Assembly: GCF_029407905.1 (NCBI RefSeq)
Contig: NC_073627.1
Location: 156,431,697-156,495,696, forward strand
From: Bubalus kerabau
Taxonomy: Eukaryota > Chordata > Mammalia > Artiodactyla > Bovidae
Reading direction: 5' to 3'
Length of the DNA: 64,000 bases
The notes beneath the pieces are model-generated. The model did not search any database. It saw only the letters and a list, made by a program, of their open reading frames with translations, and was not told where the DNA came from. Shown here piece after piece: positions 35,641 to 46,323 of the stretch; the first letter of the stretch is position 1; every line of letters starts with the position of its first letter. The position numbers and the translations under genes were made by a program.

Positions 35641-36384
35641 AGTTTCAGTGGGAGCAGATAAACAGAGAAATGTAAGCTCAGCCTGGGCTAGTGGTGAAGG
35701 TCTAGTATATTGGTGTATTTGCCCTTGTGGCATGTTTTCAGTTAGAAGCGTGTGTTCTCTGACAGCAGGAGGAGACAGGGTGGGCTGGAAGGCACTCCAA
35801 AGGGTGGAGGCACTCCTGAGTCTCTCCATTGTTTTGTTGAGGAGACCTGTCTGAGGCTTGCGGCGATGTCTGCACTGAACCTCACAAACCGGGTAGCTCA
35901 GTCTTCGGCAGCCTGAAACTTTGAGTCGTTTGTCCCTAAAAGTGCTTTTCTTGCTGGATATTGCTTCTGGGAAATTGTGGTGGGGGCTGACTTGCTGGAG
36001 AAGAGATTTCCATTTATGGAGGACTGTTGATATATATAGTCTGGGTTGTAATTCAGCAAAAATGCCTGGGTTGTGTTTATCCTATCATTCACATAGCCCT
36101 CAGTGAATGGAGTGGTTTTGCACAAACCTGTCTGCACTCTGCTTAGACTGGTTCCATGTATTCCTCCCCTGCCCCTGGCTATTTGAACAAGTGTCTGCAA
36201 TATTATTGAATGACTTGGCTTTTCCTTGGCTGTGGAAGGGTTGTTTGGAGATGAAGGTGGAGAGAGAGGGTGACGCGATGAGGGCAAAAGTAATTGCCAA
36301 TTTCCTCACTCCTGTACCATCAGAGACTGAATCTTAAGTGGAAAGGGCTGAAGGAGTTTGGATGGGGGAAGTCAGAGCAAATAT

Positions 36385-36575
36385 CAGTACTGATTTGGTA
36401 CCTACTCCTGCCAGAGCTTGTTCAAAGAACTTCACACAAAGTAACTCCTTAACCCTCAGAGCAACCCTAGGAGATGGACACCAATATCATTCCATTTCTC
36501 AGAAGAGGAAAGTGAAATGCTGAGCTGATCATACGTTTACCCAAAGTCACACAGTTGGCAAGCAGTGGAGTTGGG
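36385..36575 (+). mobile_element. MIR SINE
   Basis: A nearly full-length ancient MIR: the tail CCCAAAGTCACACAGTTGGC is preceded by CATTTCTCAGAAGAGGAAAG and the CORE region. It is well preserved for its age. Confidence 0.8.
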
Positions 36576-37265
36576 TTGCCCTGTCTATCTGGAGTATGTT
36601 AATTTACTTTAGCACTTTGGAAGTTACAGCCCTCCTGAAAGACCTAGCCTGGCCTTTATGCATGGATGTCCACTATCCAGGTGCCTGCAAAGAGGCCCAG
36701 GGCCTGGCTCCTTTGACCTAACTTGACTGGAGCCTGAGGGCAAGAAGAGGAAGGTAGATGCCATCCACTGACCCTCACTCTTGCCAGTCCCCACATCTAC
36801 TCTGGGTTGTAAACTGTACATGGCTGGTTTTGGGGTGGAACCTGCCCAGATCCCTTATGGACAGCCTCTGCTCCAACTGGTGAGAATGGCTAGCACAGGC
36901 TGGAATGCTATAGTGGGGAGAAGGGTGGGGAGTGTTGCTTCTACCATCATTGTTAATTAATAAAGAAACTGCCACACATCTGAGTGTCAGGGTCTGCATC
37001 TAGAAAATGGCACATTGTACCCTGTTTAATGGGTACAATGCTAACTATCTGGGCATTTAAATGGATCATAGAATTTCTACAACTTTTCATAAAAAGAAAA
37101 AGCTTTTCCTTCTATATTCATTGAATTGAAACCATGCACAAGCTCTTCTTCTTGATTAAAACATTTTTTTTTTTTTTCGTGCACGGTTCTTTTTTTTCCA
37201 ACCATCTTTTCCATCAAAATCAATAGTTACCTTTTTTGGTGATATATTGATTTTAATTCATTTTA
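36576..37265. other. Intergenic, no gene seen
   Basis: Unique-looking sequence with a poly-T run (37167-37178). From about 37180 it becomes AT-rich before the L1 3' end. Confidence 0.5.
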
Positions 37266-37481
37266 TTTATTTATTTTTTTTAATTTTATTTTATTTTTAA
37301 ACTTTACATAATTGTATTAGTTTTGCCAAATATCAAAATGAATCCACCACAGGTATACATGTGTTCCCCATCCTGAACCCTCCTCCCTCCTCCCTCCCCA
37401 TTCCATCCCTCTGGGTCATCCCAGTGCACCAGCCCCAAGCATCCAGTATCGTGCATCGAACCTGGACTGGTAACTCGTTTC
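37266..37481 (-). mobile_element. Ruminant L1 3'-UTR fragment
   Basis: Read on +, a T-rich tail is followed by GAATCCACCACAGGTATACA and CCAGTGCACCAGCCCCAAGC, the inverted bovine L1 3' end, stopping at the palindrome. Confidence 0.85.
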
Positions 37482-37642
37482 ATGACTGAGTCACTTTGGT
37501 GTATGGCAGAAACAGACACAACATTGTAGAGCAATTATCCTCCAATTAAAAAAAATATTTTAATATTTTATTTTTTAATTGGAGGATAATTGCTCTACAA
37601 TGTTGTGTCTGTTTCTGCCATACACCAAAGTGACTCAGTCAT
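37482..37642. repeat. 72-bp perfect inverted repeat with 17-base loop
   Basis: The left arm 37482-37553 is exactly the reverse complement of the right arm 37571-37642 (72 of 72). The spacer is 37554-37570. Both arms are L1 3'-end sequence (GGATAATTGCTCTACAATGT). It could extrude as a hairpin. Confidence 0.95.
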
Positions 37643-37740
37643 AACTATATATGTATATATCCCCTTCCTCGTGAGCCTCCCTCCCCCATCACAACTCCTA
37701 CAGAACACCTGCTGAACGCTGGCAGAAGACCTCAGACTTC
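37643..37740 (-). mobile_element. L1 3' end continuing from the right palindrome arm
   Basis: After the right arm the L1 3' UTR continues in the - direction (CCCCTTCCTCGTGAGCCTCC, CTACAGAACACCTGCTGAAC). It resembles the copy at 26930. Confidence 0.75.
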
Positions 37741-39850
37741 CAAAACATGTTTTTAAAAGCTGAGATTAGAAAATAAAATAGACTCAAATCAATAGTCTAA
37801 GCTCTCACCTCAGGAAATAGGAAAAAGAAGGCCAAGCAAATCTAAAGCAAGCAGAAAGAAGGAAGCAAGAAAGATAAGAGCAGAAGTTAATTAAATGAAA
37901 ACAGAAAAATAATCAATGAAATAAATGGTGGTTGTTTTGAAGGTCAATAAACAGACAAAGCTCTAACAGGGTTGACACAAAATATGGCAAGACAGACATT
38001 AGCAGTATTAGGAATGAAACAGGTAATGACTACACTCCCTGCAGACATCAGAAACATACAGAAGGAAAACTAGAAACAGTTCTACACACATACATTTGAC
38101 AACTTAGATGGAAAGAACCAATTCTTTGAAAAGCACAATCTACCACAACTCTCCCAATATGAAATAAAACATTTCAAATTTGGATGGCCCTATAGCTATC
38201 AAAGAAAAGGAATTAATAATGTTTAAATTCTGAAAAAATAAATCTTCAGGCCAGATGGTTTTGCTGAAAATTCTACCAAAGTGTGAAAAGAAGAATTAAC
38301 AAATGCCAATTTTGCACAATTCTTTCAGAAAATAAAAGTGAGAACATCAACTCATTTTGTAAAGCCAGTATTATCCTGAAAGTGAAAAAAGTACAAAAAA
38401 AAAAAAAAAAGACTACAGGCCCATATTCATCAATATAGTTGCATAGATTCTTAAGAAAATGTTAACAAATAGAATTCAGTAATATATACAATAATTATCA
38501 TGAGCAAGTTGGGTTTATTCTAAGGATGAAATGCTGGTTTAGTGTTCACAAACCAAGCAATATAATCCATAATACTTACAAGCTAAAGAAGAAAAATCAT
38601 AGGATCCTATCAGCTGATGCAGAAAAATCATTTGACAAAATTCAACATTATTTATGATAAAACTGTCAGATAACTAGGAACAGAATGAACCTTCCTCAAC
38701 TTGGTAAAGAACATCTGCAAAATCCCTACTGCCAACATTATATGTGATGGTGAAAGAGTTGAATGTTTTCCCCCAAGATCAGACACAAGACAAGGACACT
38801 GACACCACTTCTCTTCAGCATGCTACTATAAGTCCTGGACAGCAAAATAGAAAAAAGAAAGGAATAAAAGATATACAGGTCAGAAAGAAAGAAATAAAAC
38901 TTCCCCCATTTGCAGATGGCATGAGGGTCTTCAGAAAAACTCTAAGGAATCTACAGAAGACAAACAAGCAAAAAACAAACACAAAAACACCTGGAACTAA
39001 TAGACAAGTTTTCAGGCTACACGATCAATGTGCAAACATTAATTGTATTTCTACATACTGGCGATAAATATATGAAAACTGAAATTTAAAATATAATATG
39101 ACTTACAATCACTAAGCAAAAAGAAATTCTGAGGTGTTCTAATTCTAATCTAACAAAATATGCACAGGTATGCTAAAAACGAGAGTGCTGAAGAGAGAAG
39201 TCAAAGATATAAATAAATGGAGAAATATACTATGTTCATAAATTGGAGAACTTAAAGGAGTCAATTCTCCAAAACTGATTTAAGGTTTAACACAATTGCT
39301 AAAAAACTTCCAGAGAAAGGGAAGATAAACCAGGCCACATGCCAGAAAATGGTCATCATAACAAGTACCAGATTTCTCAACAGTAGCTCTGACAGACAGT
39401 GGAGCCTGGAATCCTATACTCAGCCAAATTATCAGCCAAGTCTGAAGGTATTATAAAGATATTTTCAGACAAAGCAAGGATTGAAACAATTCTCCTTCTA
39501 TGTCCCTTTCTTAGGAAGTTACTTGAGGATGAGTTTCAGCAAAATGAGACCAAACCAAGAAAGAGGACAGCATGCGGCCTGAACATAAGAAACCTAAGCT
39601 GGAAAGAGAAAGCAGCTCTCATGATGCCTGAGAAGGAAAGTTTCTGGATAATGGCTCTACAGGAAATTCATCCGTGACTATCTCTACCCTTCTCCCCTCT
39701 ACTGTCATACCAATGGACAGTTTAAAAGGGTCAGACCTGGAGAGTAATCTTCCTTCCGTTTTCTTTGTGGCTATTTCTACTTTGTCTTTAACGCCTCTGT
39801 TTATGAACCACATTAAACATTGCTGTCCCTGGGGAATGGGAAAATCTTGC
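37741..39850 (+). mobile_element. Old L1 ORF2 fragment, + strand, and probable 3' continuation
   Basis: The translated text and A-rich composition match the reverse-transcriptase part of an ancient L1, for example CTTCAGGCCAGATGGTTTTG, the region around 38600-38830, and the IKLPPFADGMRVF frame near 38900. Stops and indels break it throughout. The piece from about 39340 to 39850, with an open frame at 39399-39677, looks like an older L1-type 3' region, but this is less certain. A poly-A run lies at 38394-38410. Confidence 0.7.
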
Positions 39851-40924
39851 AATTAGTTAAGATGGGAGCATTTGGGATAAGCAGAGGTTTACTGGGAAAG
39901 CATGACCAGATAAAGAAAGAGAGAAAAGACATCACTGTATTTTTGGTAGAAGGAGGAGGCTGGCTACCAAAGAAATGTTTTAGAAGGAACCACGTGAAAT
40001 TACCATACTTGACCGCTTGTAACCACTAATATGGTAATTTTATACAGTGCATGCTAAAAGAATAATGCTAAGAAACACAGATGTGTTCTCTAGAAATGCT
40101 CTCAGACTTTTATAAACCAAGTATACAAACACACCCTGTCCTCCTTCAACGACTCTTGCTCCCTTCTCTATTCCAAACAACAGGGAAGAAATAAAGTAAT
40201 CTCTCTCTCTAGTCCCTCAGTGCAGAAATCCCCTGTGAAGTCCCTTGCTTCAGGGCTGCCGTCTCTTAACTAGCAATGTTAACCAAAGGACTCCAGACAC
40301 ATAGTTCTATGGGCTGTAGGATCTTGCAAAGTCAGATAAAAGCAGAGACAAATCATAAACCAGAAATAAATCCTGCCTGCAAGGCTGACCTGCTGCCTGA
40401 AGCATCCAAGTAATTGAGAGTCCTCAACAATCATTTGAAAACATATTCCGTTACACTGAAAGGAACTGACTTTGATTCATAAAGAGTAGAGTAAATTCCA
40501 TTCAATAAAAGTCACAGGGAATGTTCCAGGACTACATTGGCTATAATGCTCACATAGGCATTTAAAGATAAATAAAGAGGACAAAAAGGGAAAAGAAAAG
40601 AAAAAAAAAAACAACCTTTGGAGCATTAATGCTTTTAAATGCAGAGGCTCGCGGAGAGTCAGTGGAGAGCAGTGGGTAAACCCAGGAGAAACAAAGGCCC
40701 CAACAGGGGACTGTGTGGTTATTGAGAGAGGCAATGAGTCAGAGGCAATGAGCTACTTGAGAACCCAAAGAGGCAGCACGGAAATGGCCAGAAGCCCTTG
40801 GCTCTGAGCACTTCTCCAGGTACCCAGAGAGCATGCAGCGCTGTGGCCTTCCTCCAGCTTCCCCAGTCACTGTGGGATCCCGGGACTTGCTGGTTCAAGG
40901 GTTTCCAGTTCCATGCACACAATT
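39851..40924. other. Intergenic, no gene seen
   Basis: No recognisable gene or young repeat. A short A-rich tract lies at about 40590-40612. Confidence 0.5.
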
Positions 40925-41188
40925 GCCAGAGAAGGCAATAGCAACCCACTCCAGTACTCTTGCCTGGAAAATCCCATGGAGGGCGGAGCCTGGTAGGGTG
41001 CAGTCCACGGGGTTGTGAACAGTCGGACACGACTGAGCAACTTCACATTCATGCATTGGAGAAGGAAATGGTAACCCACTCCAGTGTTCTTGCCTGGAGA
41101 ATCCCAGGGATGGCGAAGCCTGGTGGGCTGCCATCTATAAGGTCACACAGAGTCAGACACGACTGAAGTGACTTAGCAGCAGCAGCAC
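40925..41188 (+). mobile_element. BOV-A2 dimeric SINE
   Basis: Two BovA monomers stand in tandem (40925-41050 and 41055-41175), joined by the CATTCATGCATTGGAGAAGG linker, and end in GACTTAGCAGCAGCAGC. This is the standard BOV-A2 layout. Confidence 0.92.
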
Positions 41189-41221
41189 TCCATTGCACTG
41201 TCCAGAAAGGAGGCACCTCAG

Positions 41222-41244
41222 GAAAAAAAAAAAAAAAAAAAAAA
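41222..41244. repeat. Poly-A run
   Basis: A pure A run of about 23 bases with no visible LINE/SINE body before it, about 35 bases beyond the BOV-A2. Confidence 0.8.
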
Positions 41245-41507
41245 CAACCCACTCCACATTGAGACCACCAGCACTCGAGCAGCAGGTCCATGGGATATCT
41301 ACATGGGGTCTTTCTGTCCCCTTCCCATTCTCCCTAACAGAGAGGTATTCAGTTCTTTCCCACTGGGGGTCTTCACCCCAGTTCTTGTACATATCATGAG
41401 AACATACCCTTCAATTTTCCCACTGGAACAAGAACATCATGTGTTAAATCTTTCACAAGAAAATATAAGGACTTCCTGATTTTTCACTTATTTAAAATTT
41501 TGACTTT

Positions 41508-41722
41508 TTGAAAGTGAAAGTATTAGTCAATCAGTAGTGTCTGACCCTTTGCGACCCCATGGACCGTAGCCCATCAGGCTCCTCTGTCCATGGAATTCTC
41601 CAGGCAAGAATACTGGAGTGGGTAGCTATTTCCTTCTCCAGGGCATCTTCCTGACCCAGGGATAGACCCCAGGTCTCTTGCTTTGCAGGCAGATTCTTTA
41701 CTGTCTGAGCCACCAGGAAAGT
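41508..41722 (-). mobile_element. Bov-tA SINE
   Basis: Complete on the - strand (GAAAGTGAAAGTATTAGTCA tail side, CTGTCTGAGCCACCAGGAAA head side, as read on +). Confidence 0.9.
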
Positions 41723-42058
41723 CAAAATGTTAACTTTTTATTCCAAAATAATTGTAGATGCATAGGATTCTACAAGTTACCCAGCCATAGAGAGTGTGTA
41801 TGTGGTTCTGTGCCATTTAATCACTTGTGTAGGTTCTTATAACCATCTCCTGGCTGTGCCCTGAGAGCAGGTGGGATGGGGACATGGGGTCCCAGTTGGA
41901 TTCTCTTGTTTCTCCAGACCGAAGGCTTCCTGGGGTTCTCCTTGTCAGCATCCCTCCCTGCTAGCCTTCCTAAGGCAGTTCCCTCCCCTTCATCCAGGTG
42001 TTCTCTTTCCAAATTTCCATTAGTGTCTCTTTCCCCAATGTCCCTATTCCATTTCTCT

Positions 42059-42091
42059 TTATCCCTTGTGCATTTATTGCACAAGGGATAA
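42059..42091. repeat. 14-bp perfect hairpin with 5-base loop
   Basis: TTATCCCTTGTGCA (42059-42072), loop TTTAT, then TGCACAAGGGATAA (42078-42091). Confidence 0.9.
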
Positions 42092-42137
42092 GGGGTTTCA
42101 GGAAGGAGATAAGGTTAAGTGTTTGGTTAATGTAATA

Positions 42138-42360
42138 TGGGTTTCCCAGGTGACACCAGTGGTAAAGAACTCGCCTGCCAATGCAGGAAATCTAAGAGAC
42201 ACAGGTTCAATCCCTGGGTGGGGAAGATCCCCTGGAGAAGGGCAAGGCAACCCATGCCAGTATTCTTGCCTGGAAAATCCCACGGGCAGAGGAGCTTGGA
42301 GGGTTACAGTTCATAGGGTGGCAAAGAGTCAGACATGACTGAAGTGACTTAGCATGCATG
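42138..42360 (+). mobile_element. Bov-tA SINE
   Basis: Complete, from GGGTTTCCCAGGTGACACCA to GACTTAGCATGCATGCACAA. Confidence 0.9.
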
Positions 42361-43054
42361 CACAATGGAATATATTCAGTAGACAGCCTAAAGACAGGTT
42401 TTTAAACATTCTCATTCTAAACAATGCTAACAACAACAAAACAAGTTCCTCCTTTGATGATTTCCTCTTCCCCATGGCTATCATCTTTCGTCTCCTTCCT
42501 AGAAAGTTGCTATTTTCTCCCTTTCTGCTTCTCTCTTCAGTACACTCCCATTTAGCTTGTATCTGTCGCTCCAACCTTAATATCTCTTGCTAAGGTCACA
42601 AGGATCCAAATGCTGCTAAGCCCAGTATGCTTTTTCTTACACTGTGGTCCCTCGGCAGACTGTCATGTTGACACACCTTTTGGGCAGTCCTTCTTTCCTT
42701 GGCCATCTATTTATCCTCCTCTCTGATGATCCCTTACTCTCCTTTGTGGGTAACTCTGGCTTCACTTGAGGTTAACCTTTGACTTACCTCAGGGCTGGAT
42801 CTAGGCCCTCTCAACTTTAATTTCCACTGTGGTCATGCACAAACACAGCTGAGCTCACCCTAGTTCTCCTTTCCCACTGCCACTGAAAGGATCTTATCAA
42901 AATGCACAGTGATGACCTCTCTCCTCAGCTCTAGCCCCTCCCAGCTGCTAGGAGCTCCTAGTGCTGTCCCCATCATTTCATGGCCTGAGGTCCTGCATGT
43001 CCTTTCTCCGGCCCACCTCCTGCCTTGTGCCTCTTCCTTGCCGCACTGCTTCCC
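42361..43054. other. Intergenic, no gene seen
   Basis: Pyrimidine-rich sequence without a recognised gene. It may be partly old L2-derived, like the stretch that follows. Confidence 0.4.
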
Positions 43055-43380
43055 ACCTCAGGACCTTTTGCACATGTTGCTCTCACACCCTCCTCATCTC
43101 AGTAGATCCTCGTCACACTCTGGCTTTCAGATGAAGAGGCTCTTCTTGCAGGAAGTCCTGCTTGATGCACCTAATTGTCTCTCTGTTCCCTCTTGGCCAC
43201 TATAGAGATAATGCTCCTCTACTTCTTCTTCCCCTCACCTTTCGTCTGTATTCTGCATCTGCCTCCAGACCCTAAAATCTATTATCAGGAGAGCCGGGGT
43301 CTCTATTATCTTTGTAAAGCAACACTTTCTAGAGGGTTTTGCATTATTTCAGCCAGTCTCAATGTAGAATGGCAGGCATT
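43055..43380 (-). mobile_element. L2 LINE 3' relic
   Basis: CCTCAGGACCTTTTGCACAT and the following text resemble the ancient L2 3' end read in reverse. It is diverged and the ends are approximate. Confidence 0.5.
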
Positions 43381-43925
43381 CTGTTTTCCCATGTAGCAGA
43401 AACACAATTTACATTTACTCTGCTGGCTTGCTAAGAAGTACGCACAGTTCCTCATCCTTATTTAACGTGAAGTGAAATTTTTATTTTTTGAATTCATGTA
43501 ATTAAAATATACATGTAACATAGGTTGACGTTGCAGGATGTGGGGAGTATTTTTGTTCTCACACTGACATGCCGCAGCCGCCCCATGCTGGGGCCTGGCT
43601 CGCTGCAGCCCCAGGAAACACCTGGGGATCCTGACCCCCTCCAGCCAGGTGGCTGCTTACCTGGGGGTACAACCCCCAAGGTGGCCAGGTGTGCAGAGGA
43701 GATTTCATTTAATTTATGGCCTTCCAGGGTCAAGAGGTTTTCATTCACTAAATTAAAATGTTTGACAGTTGATTGCTTAATATAAGTGGGCAGGAGGGAA
43801 ATCTACACTTGGGACCAGGGCTCGGGAAAACAGACCTCCCCTTTGGATGTATTCCAAACCCAGAGACTAGAGAAATGTTGGCTCAGCAACTCTGTGGTCT
43901 AAAGTCCAGTGTGACTCTGGGAAAA
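43381..43925. other. Intergenic, no gene seen
   Basis: Includes a moderately GC-rich stretch (43560-43720) with short open frames on both strands that resemble nothing known. Confidence 0.45.
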
Positions 43926-43929
43926 GTGT

Positions 43930-44040
43930 GGAGTGTACGTGTGTATACGTGAGTGTCTGCATGTGTGTACGTGAGTGTCTGCATGTGTGTACGTGTGTGT
44001 CTGCATGTGTGTACGTGTGTGTCTGCATGTGTGTACGTGT
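43930..44040. repeat. 22-bp minisatellite
   Basis: About five units of GTCTGCATGTGTGTACGTGT plus two variable bases stand head to tail. The last unit runs directly into the left arm of the 114-bp inverted repeat. Confidence 0.88.
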
Positions 44041-44152
44041 GCATCTGGGCACTTGTGGGGCAGAGATCTCAGGCCCAGACAGCACTTCTCCTCAGGCTGA
44101 CTTTGGAGTAGCCAGCCTGTTGTCTCACTAGCTCCTTGCTTAGCAGTTGTCC
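44039..44152. repeat. Left arm of 114-bp inverted duplication
   Basis: It matches the reverse complement of 44886-44999 with two substitutions and no gaps. The spacer is 733 bases. Confidence 0.95.
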
Positions 44153-44885
44153 TGCAGGGCTGGTGGCTCTGACTGACTTCTGAATTTCATGTCAATTACC
44201 ACTTTGGTGTGTAGTATTCTTACTCTGTTTTCTGTTGACTACACCGAAAGACAATTTAAGATGAAATTATTCTTATTTCTCTGTTATTTTCTTCCCCACA
44301 CTCAACCTTATGTGATTTGGATTACAATGAGGCAACGTGAACCTGTGTTCACCTTGAATTTTAAATCTTCCTGCTGGTCCTTATAGCACGTTCACTGAAT
44401 GTGCAGGATAGTAACCATGCCATGAGTTTCCACCCAGTTGAAGATTAGATCCACCCACTTACTCAGTGACTATGCTCATGTCACCTTGAATTGACTCTTC
44501 TAAAGGTAGTGCACCAGCTACATTCACTGGGCACTCTTGGTCTTGCCACATGGAGTGTAAGTTCTGAAGTCTTAAAAAGAAATAGGAAACAGGGTTTGGA
44601 GAGCTAAATGCTTTCCTCTTTCCTGCCTTCTCTCCTTCCTTCTCATCTCTCATTCATTCTTTTTTTTTTAATTTATCAACTAACAGGGCTTGCCAGGTGG
44701 CTCAGATGATAAAGAATCTGCCTGCAATGGAGGAGACCCAGGTTTGATCCCTGGGTTGGGAAGATCCCCTGGAGAAGGGAATGGCTACCCAAACAACTAA
44801 CACTTGTGAAGCTAGACCCAGAGTGGGCATTGGATCCTGTTCTTAAATCCCCTCTAATCCAGTAGAGCGGGAAAGACCAGAAAGT
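44153..44885. other. Spacer of the inverted duplication
   Basis: It holds a truncated + strand Bov-tA SINE (44685-44790, head GGGCTTGCCAGGTGGCTCAG, ending at GAATGGCTACCC) and a poly-T run at 44660-44668. No gene is seen. Confidence 0.75.
44685..44790 (+). mobile_element. Bov-tA SINE, 3'-truncated
   Basis: The head and middle are present and the 3' half is missing. A 3' loss is unusual for a retroposed SINE and suggests a later deletion or rearrangement. Confidence 0.85.
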
Positions 44886-44999
44886 GGACAACTGCTAAGC
44901 AAGGAGCTAGTGAGACAACAGGGTGGCTACTCCAAAGTCAGCCTGAGGAGAAGTGCTGTCTGGGCCTGAGATCTCTGCCCCGCAAGTGCCCAGATGCAC
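44886..44999. repeat. Right arm of 114-bp inverted duplication
   Basis: The reverse-complement copy of 44039-44152, 112 of 114 identical. Confidence 0.95.
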
Positions 45000-45690
45000 C
45001 CTCCTGCTTTTAAGGAGGGTGGGGGTCACAGCCCAGTCTACGGAGGTGGTTAAGGCTTCCTGCAGGAGGGGCTTGCCTTCCATCTTACATCTTACAGATA
45101 CAAAACATGCAGGGTCCAGCAGCGAAGGGCTGGGTGGCAGCTGCCAAGCCTGGAGAGCGTGTGCCTCCTGGGCCTTGCATCATGTTAGATGTAACTTAAG
45201 ATCTGTGTGTATTGGGGTGGGAGTGGGAAGTCATGGCAAGTAAGGCCATGGGAAGGGTCTGACCTCTCAGTCATCACACCAAGAATTTCCAACTATCTTT
45301 TCAGACTAAGGGCCTTTGCTGGCTTTGAAGCAATGGTGTCCTGATCCAATAGGCTTGTGAAGACACACATCAGCCTCACTTTTTACCCTCACACCTTGGT
45401 GTGCACACCGTGAGAAAGTCCTCCCTGTGCAGCCTTGAAGGAGAGGGAAGGCAGAATCCTGGGGAGGCCTGGCTGGGCAGACTGCTGGGGGATGCAAGAG
45501 CCTTCATGCTCTGAATCACTAGAGACTAGAGTTCCAGGGCAGGCAAGAGCTTGGTGGGTATGGACAACACTGTCATCACTTACTGAGAACGTCTTAGGTG
45601 ACATGTGCTCCTGGTTGGTTGCTCTGTGAATACATATGTTATTCATTAACATCCAGGCACTGCAAACCTGTCAATCCTAGAGGACATGAA
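45000..45690. other. Intergenic, no gene seen
   Basis: No repeat or gene recognised. Confidence 0.45.
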
Positions 45691-45967
45691 CCTTGAATAT
45701 TCACTGGAAGGACTGATGCTGGAGCTGAAGCTCCAATACTTTGGTCACCTGATGCAAAGAGCCAACTCATTGAAAAAGACCCCGATCCTGGGAAAGATTG
45801 AAGGCAGGAGGAGAGGGGGCAAACAGAGGATGAGGTAGTGGAATGACATCACTGACTCAACGGACATCAGTTTGAGCAAGCTCCTGGAGATGGTGAAGGA
45901 CGGGGAAGCCTGGTGTGCTGCAGTCCATGTGGTCAGAAAGAGTCAGACGTAACTTAGCACCTGAACA
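45691..45967 (+). mobile_element. BovB LINE 3' end fragment
   Basis: The C-terminal coding end and tail of BovB (GCTCCAATACTTTGGTCACC, GGAAAGATTGAAGGCAGGAG), with stops and frameshifts. GAGGACA near 45681 and near 45970 may be a short target-site duplication. Confidence 0.85.
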
Positions 45968-46074
45968 TCGAGGACACTTTGAGGTGAGTTCTTGCTTGCG
46001 GGTGTAAGCAACTGGACAGAAAATCTTGTTAAAGAGCCCACTCTCTTTGTGGAAGCATGATGTTGGGTTTGGTG

Positions 46075-46185
46075 TTGCCCAGGAGCTCATCAGAAATGCA
46101 GGTACTGAGGCCCACTATTCCTCCTGCACCAGAACATGCACTTTAACAGACCTGCAGGCGTTTTCTGAGGCACTGAGGTGGGAGG
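46075..46185. mobile_element. Possible MER5-type DNA transposon relic
   Basis: CATCAGAAATGCAGGTACTG and the following C-rich text resemble MER5. The SINE at 46205 separates it from CATTAGCATCACCAG (46328), which may be its other end. Confidence 0.4.
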
Positions 46186-46204
46186 AACTCTGAGCAACAG
46201 CAGC

Positions 46205-46282
46205 AGTTCCCTGTCTCCCTGCATCAGAGAAGCCTGGTGGACTAAAGTCCATGGGCTCACAAAGAGTTGAACGTGACTGAGT

Positions 46283-46323
<41 letters not shown>
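46205..46323 (+). mobile_element. BovA SINE 3' fragment with (AC)n
   Basis: AGCCTGGTGGACTAAAGTCC to GAACGTGACTGAGTC, then an (AC)n run at 46284-46323 with one A interruption. Confidence 0.82.

Noticed and set aside
40925..41188. Possible tRNA gene in SINE heads and BOV-A2 units
   Set aside because: Bov-tA heads derive from a tRNA but are degenerate parts of retroposons. No complete cloverleaf was seen.
43930..44040. CRISPR-like regular repeat
   Set aside because: Units are contiguous without unique spacers, in a mammalian genome. It is a minisatellite.
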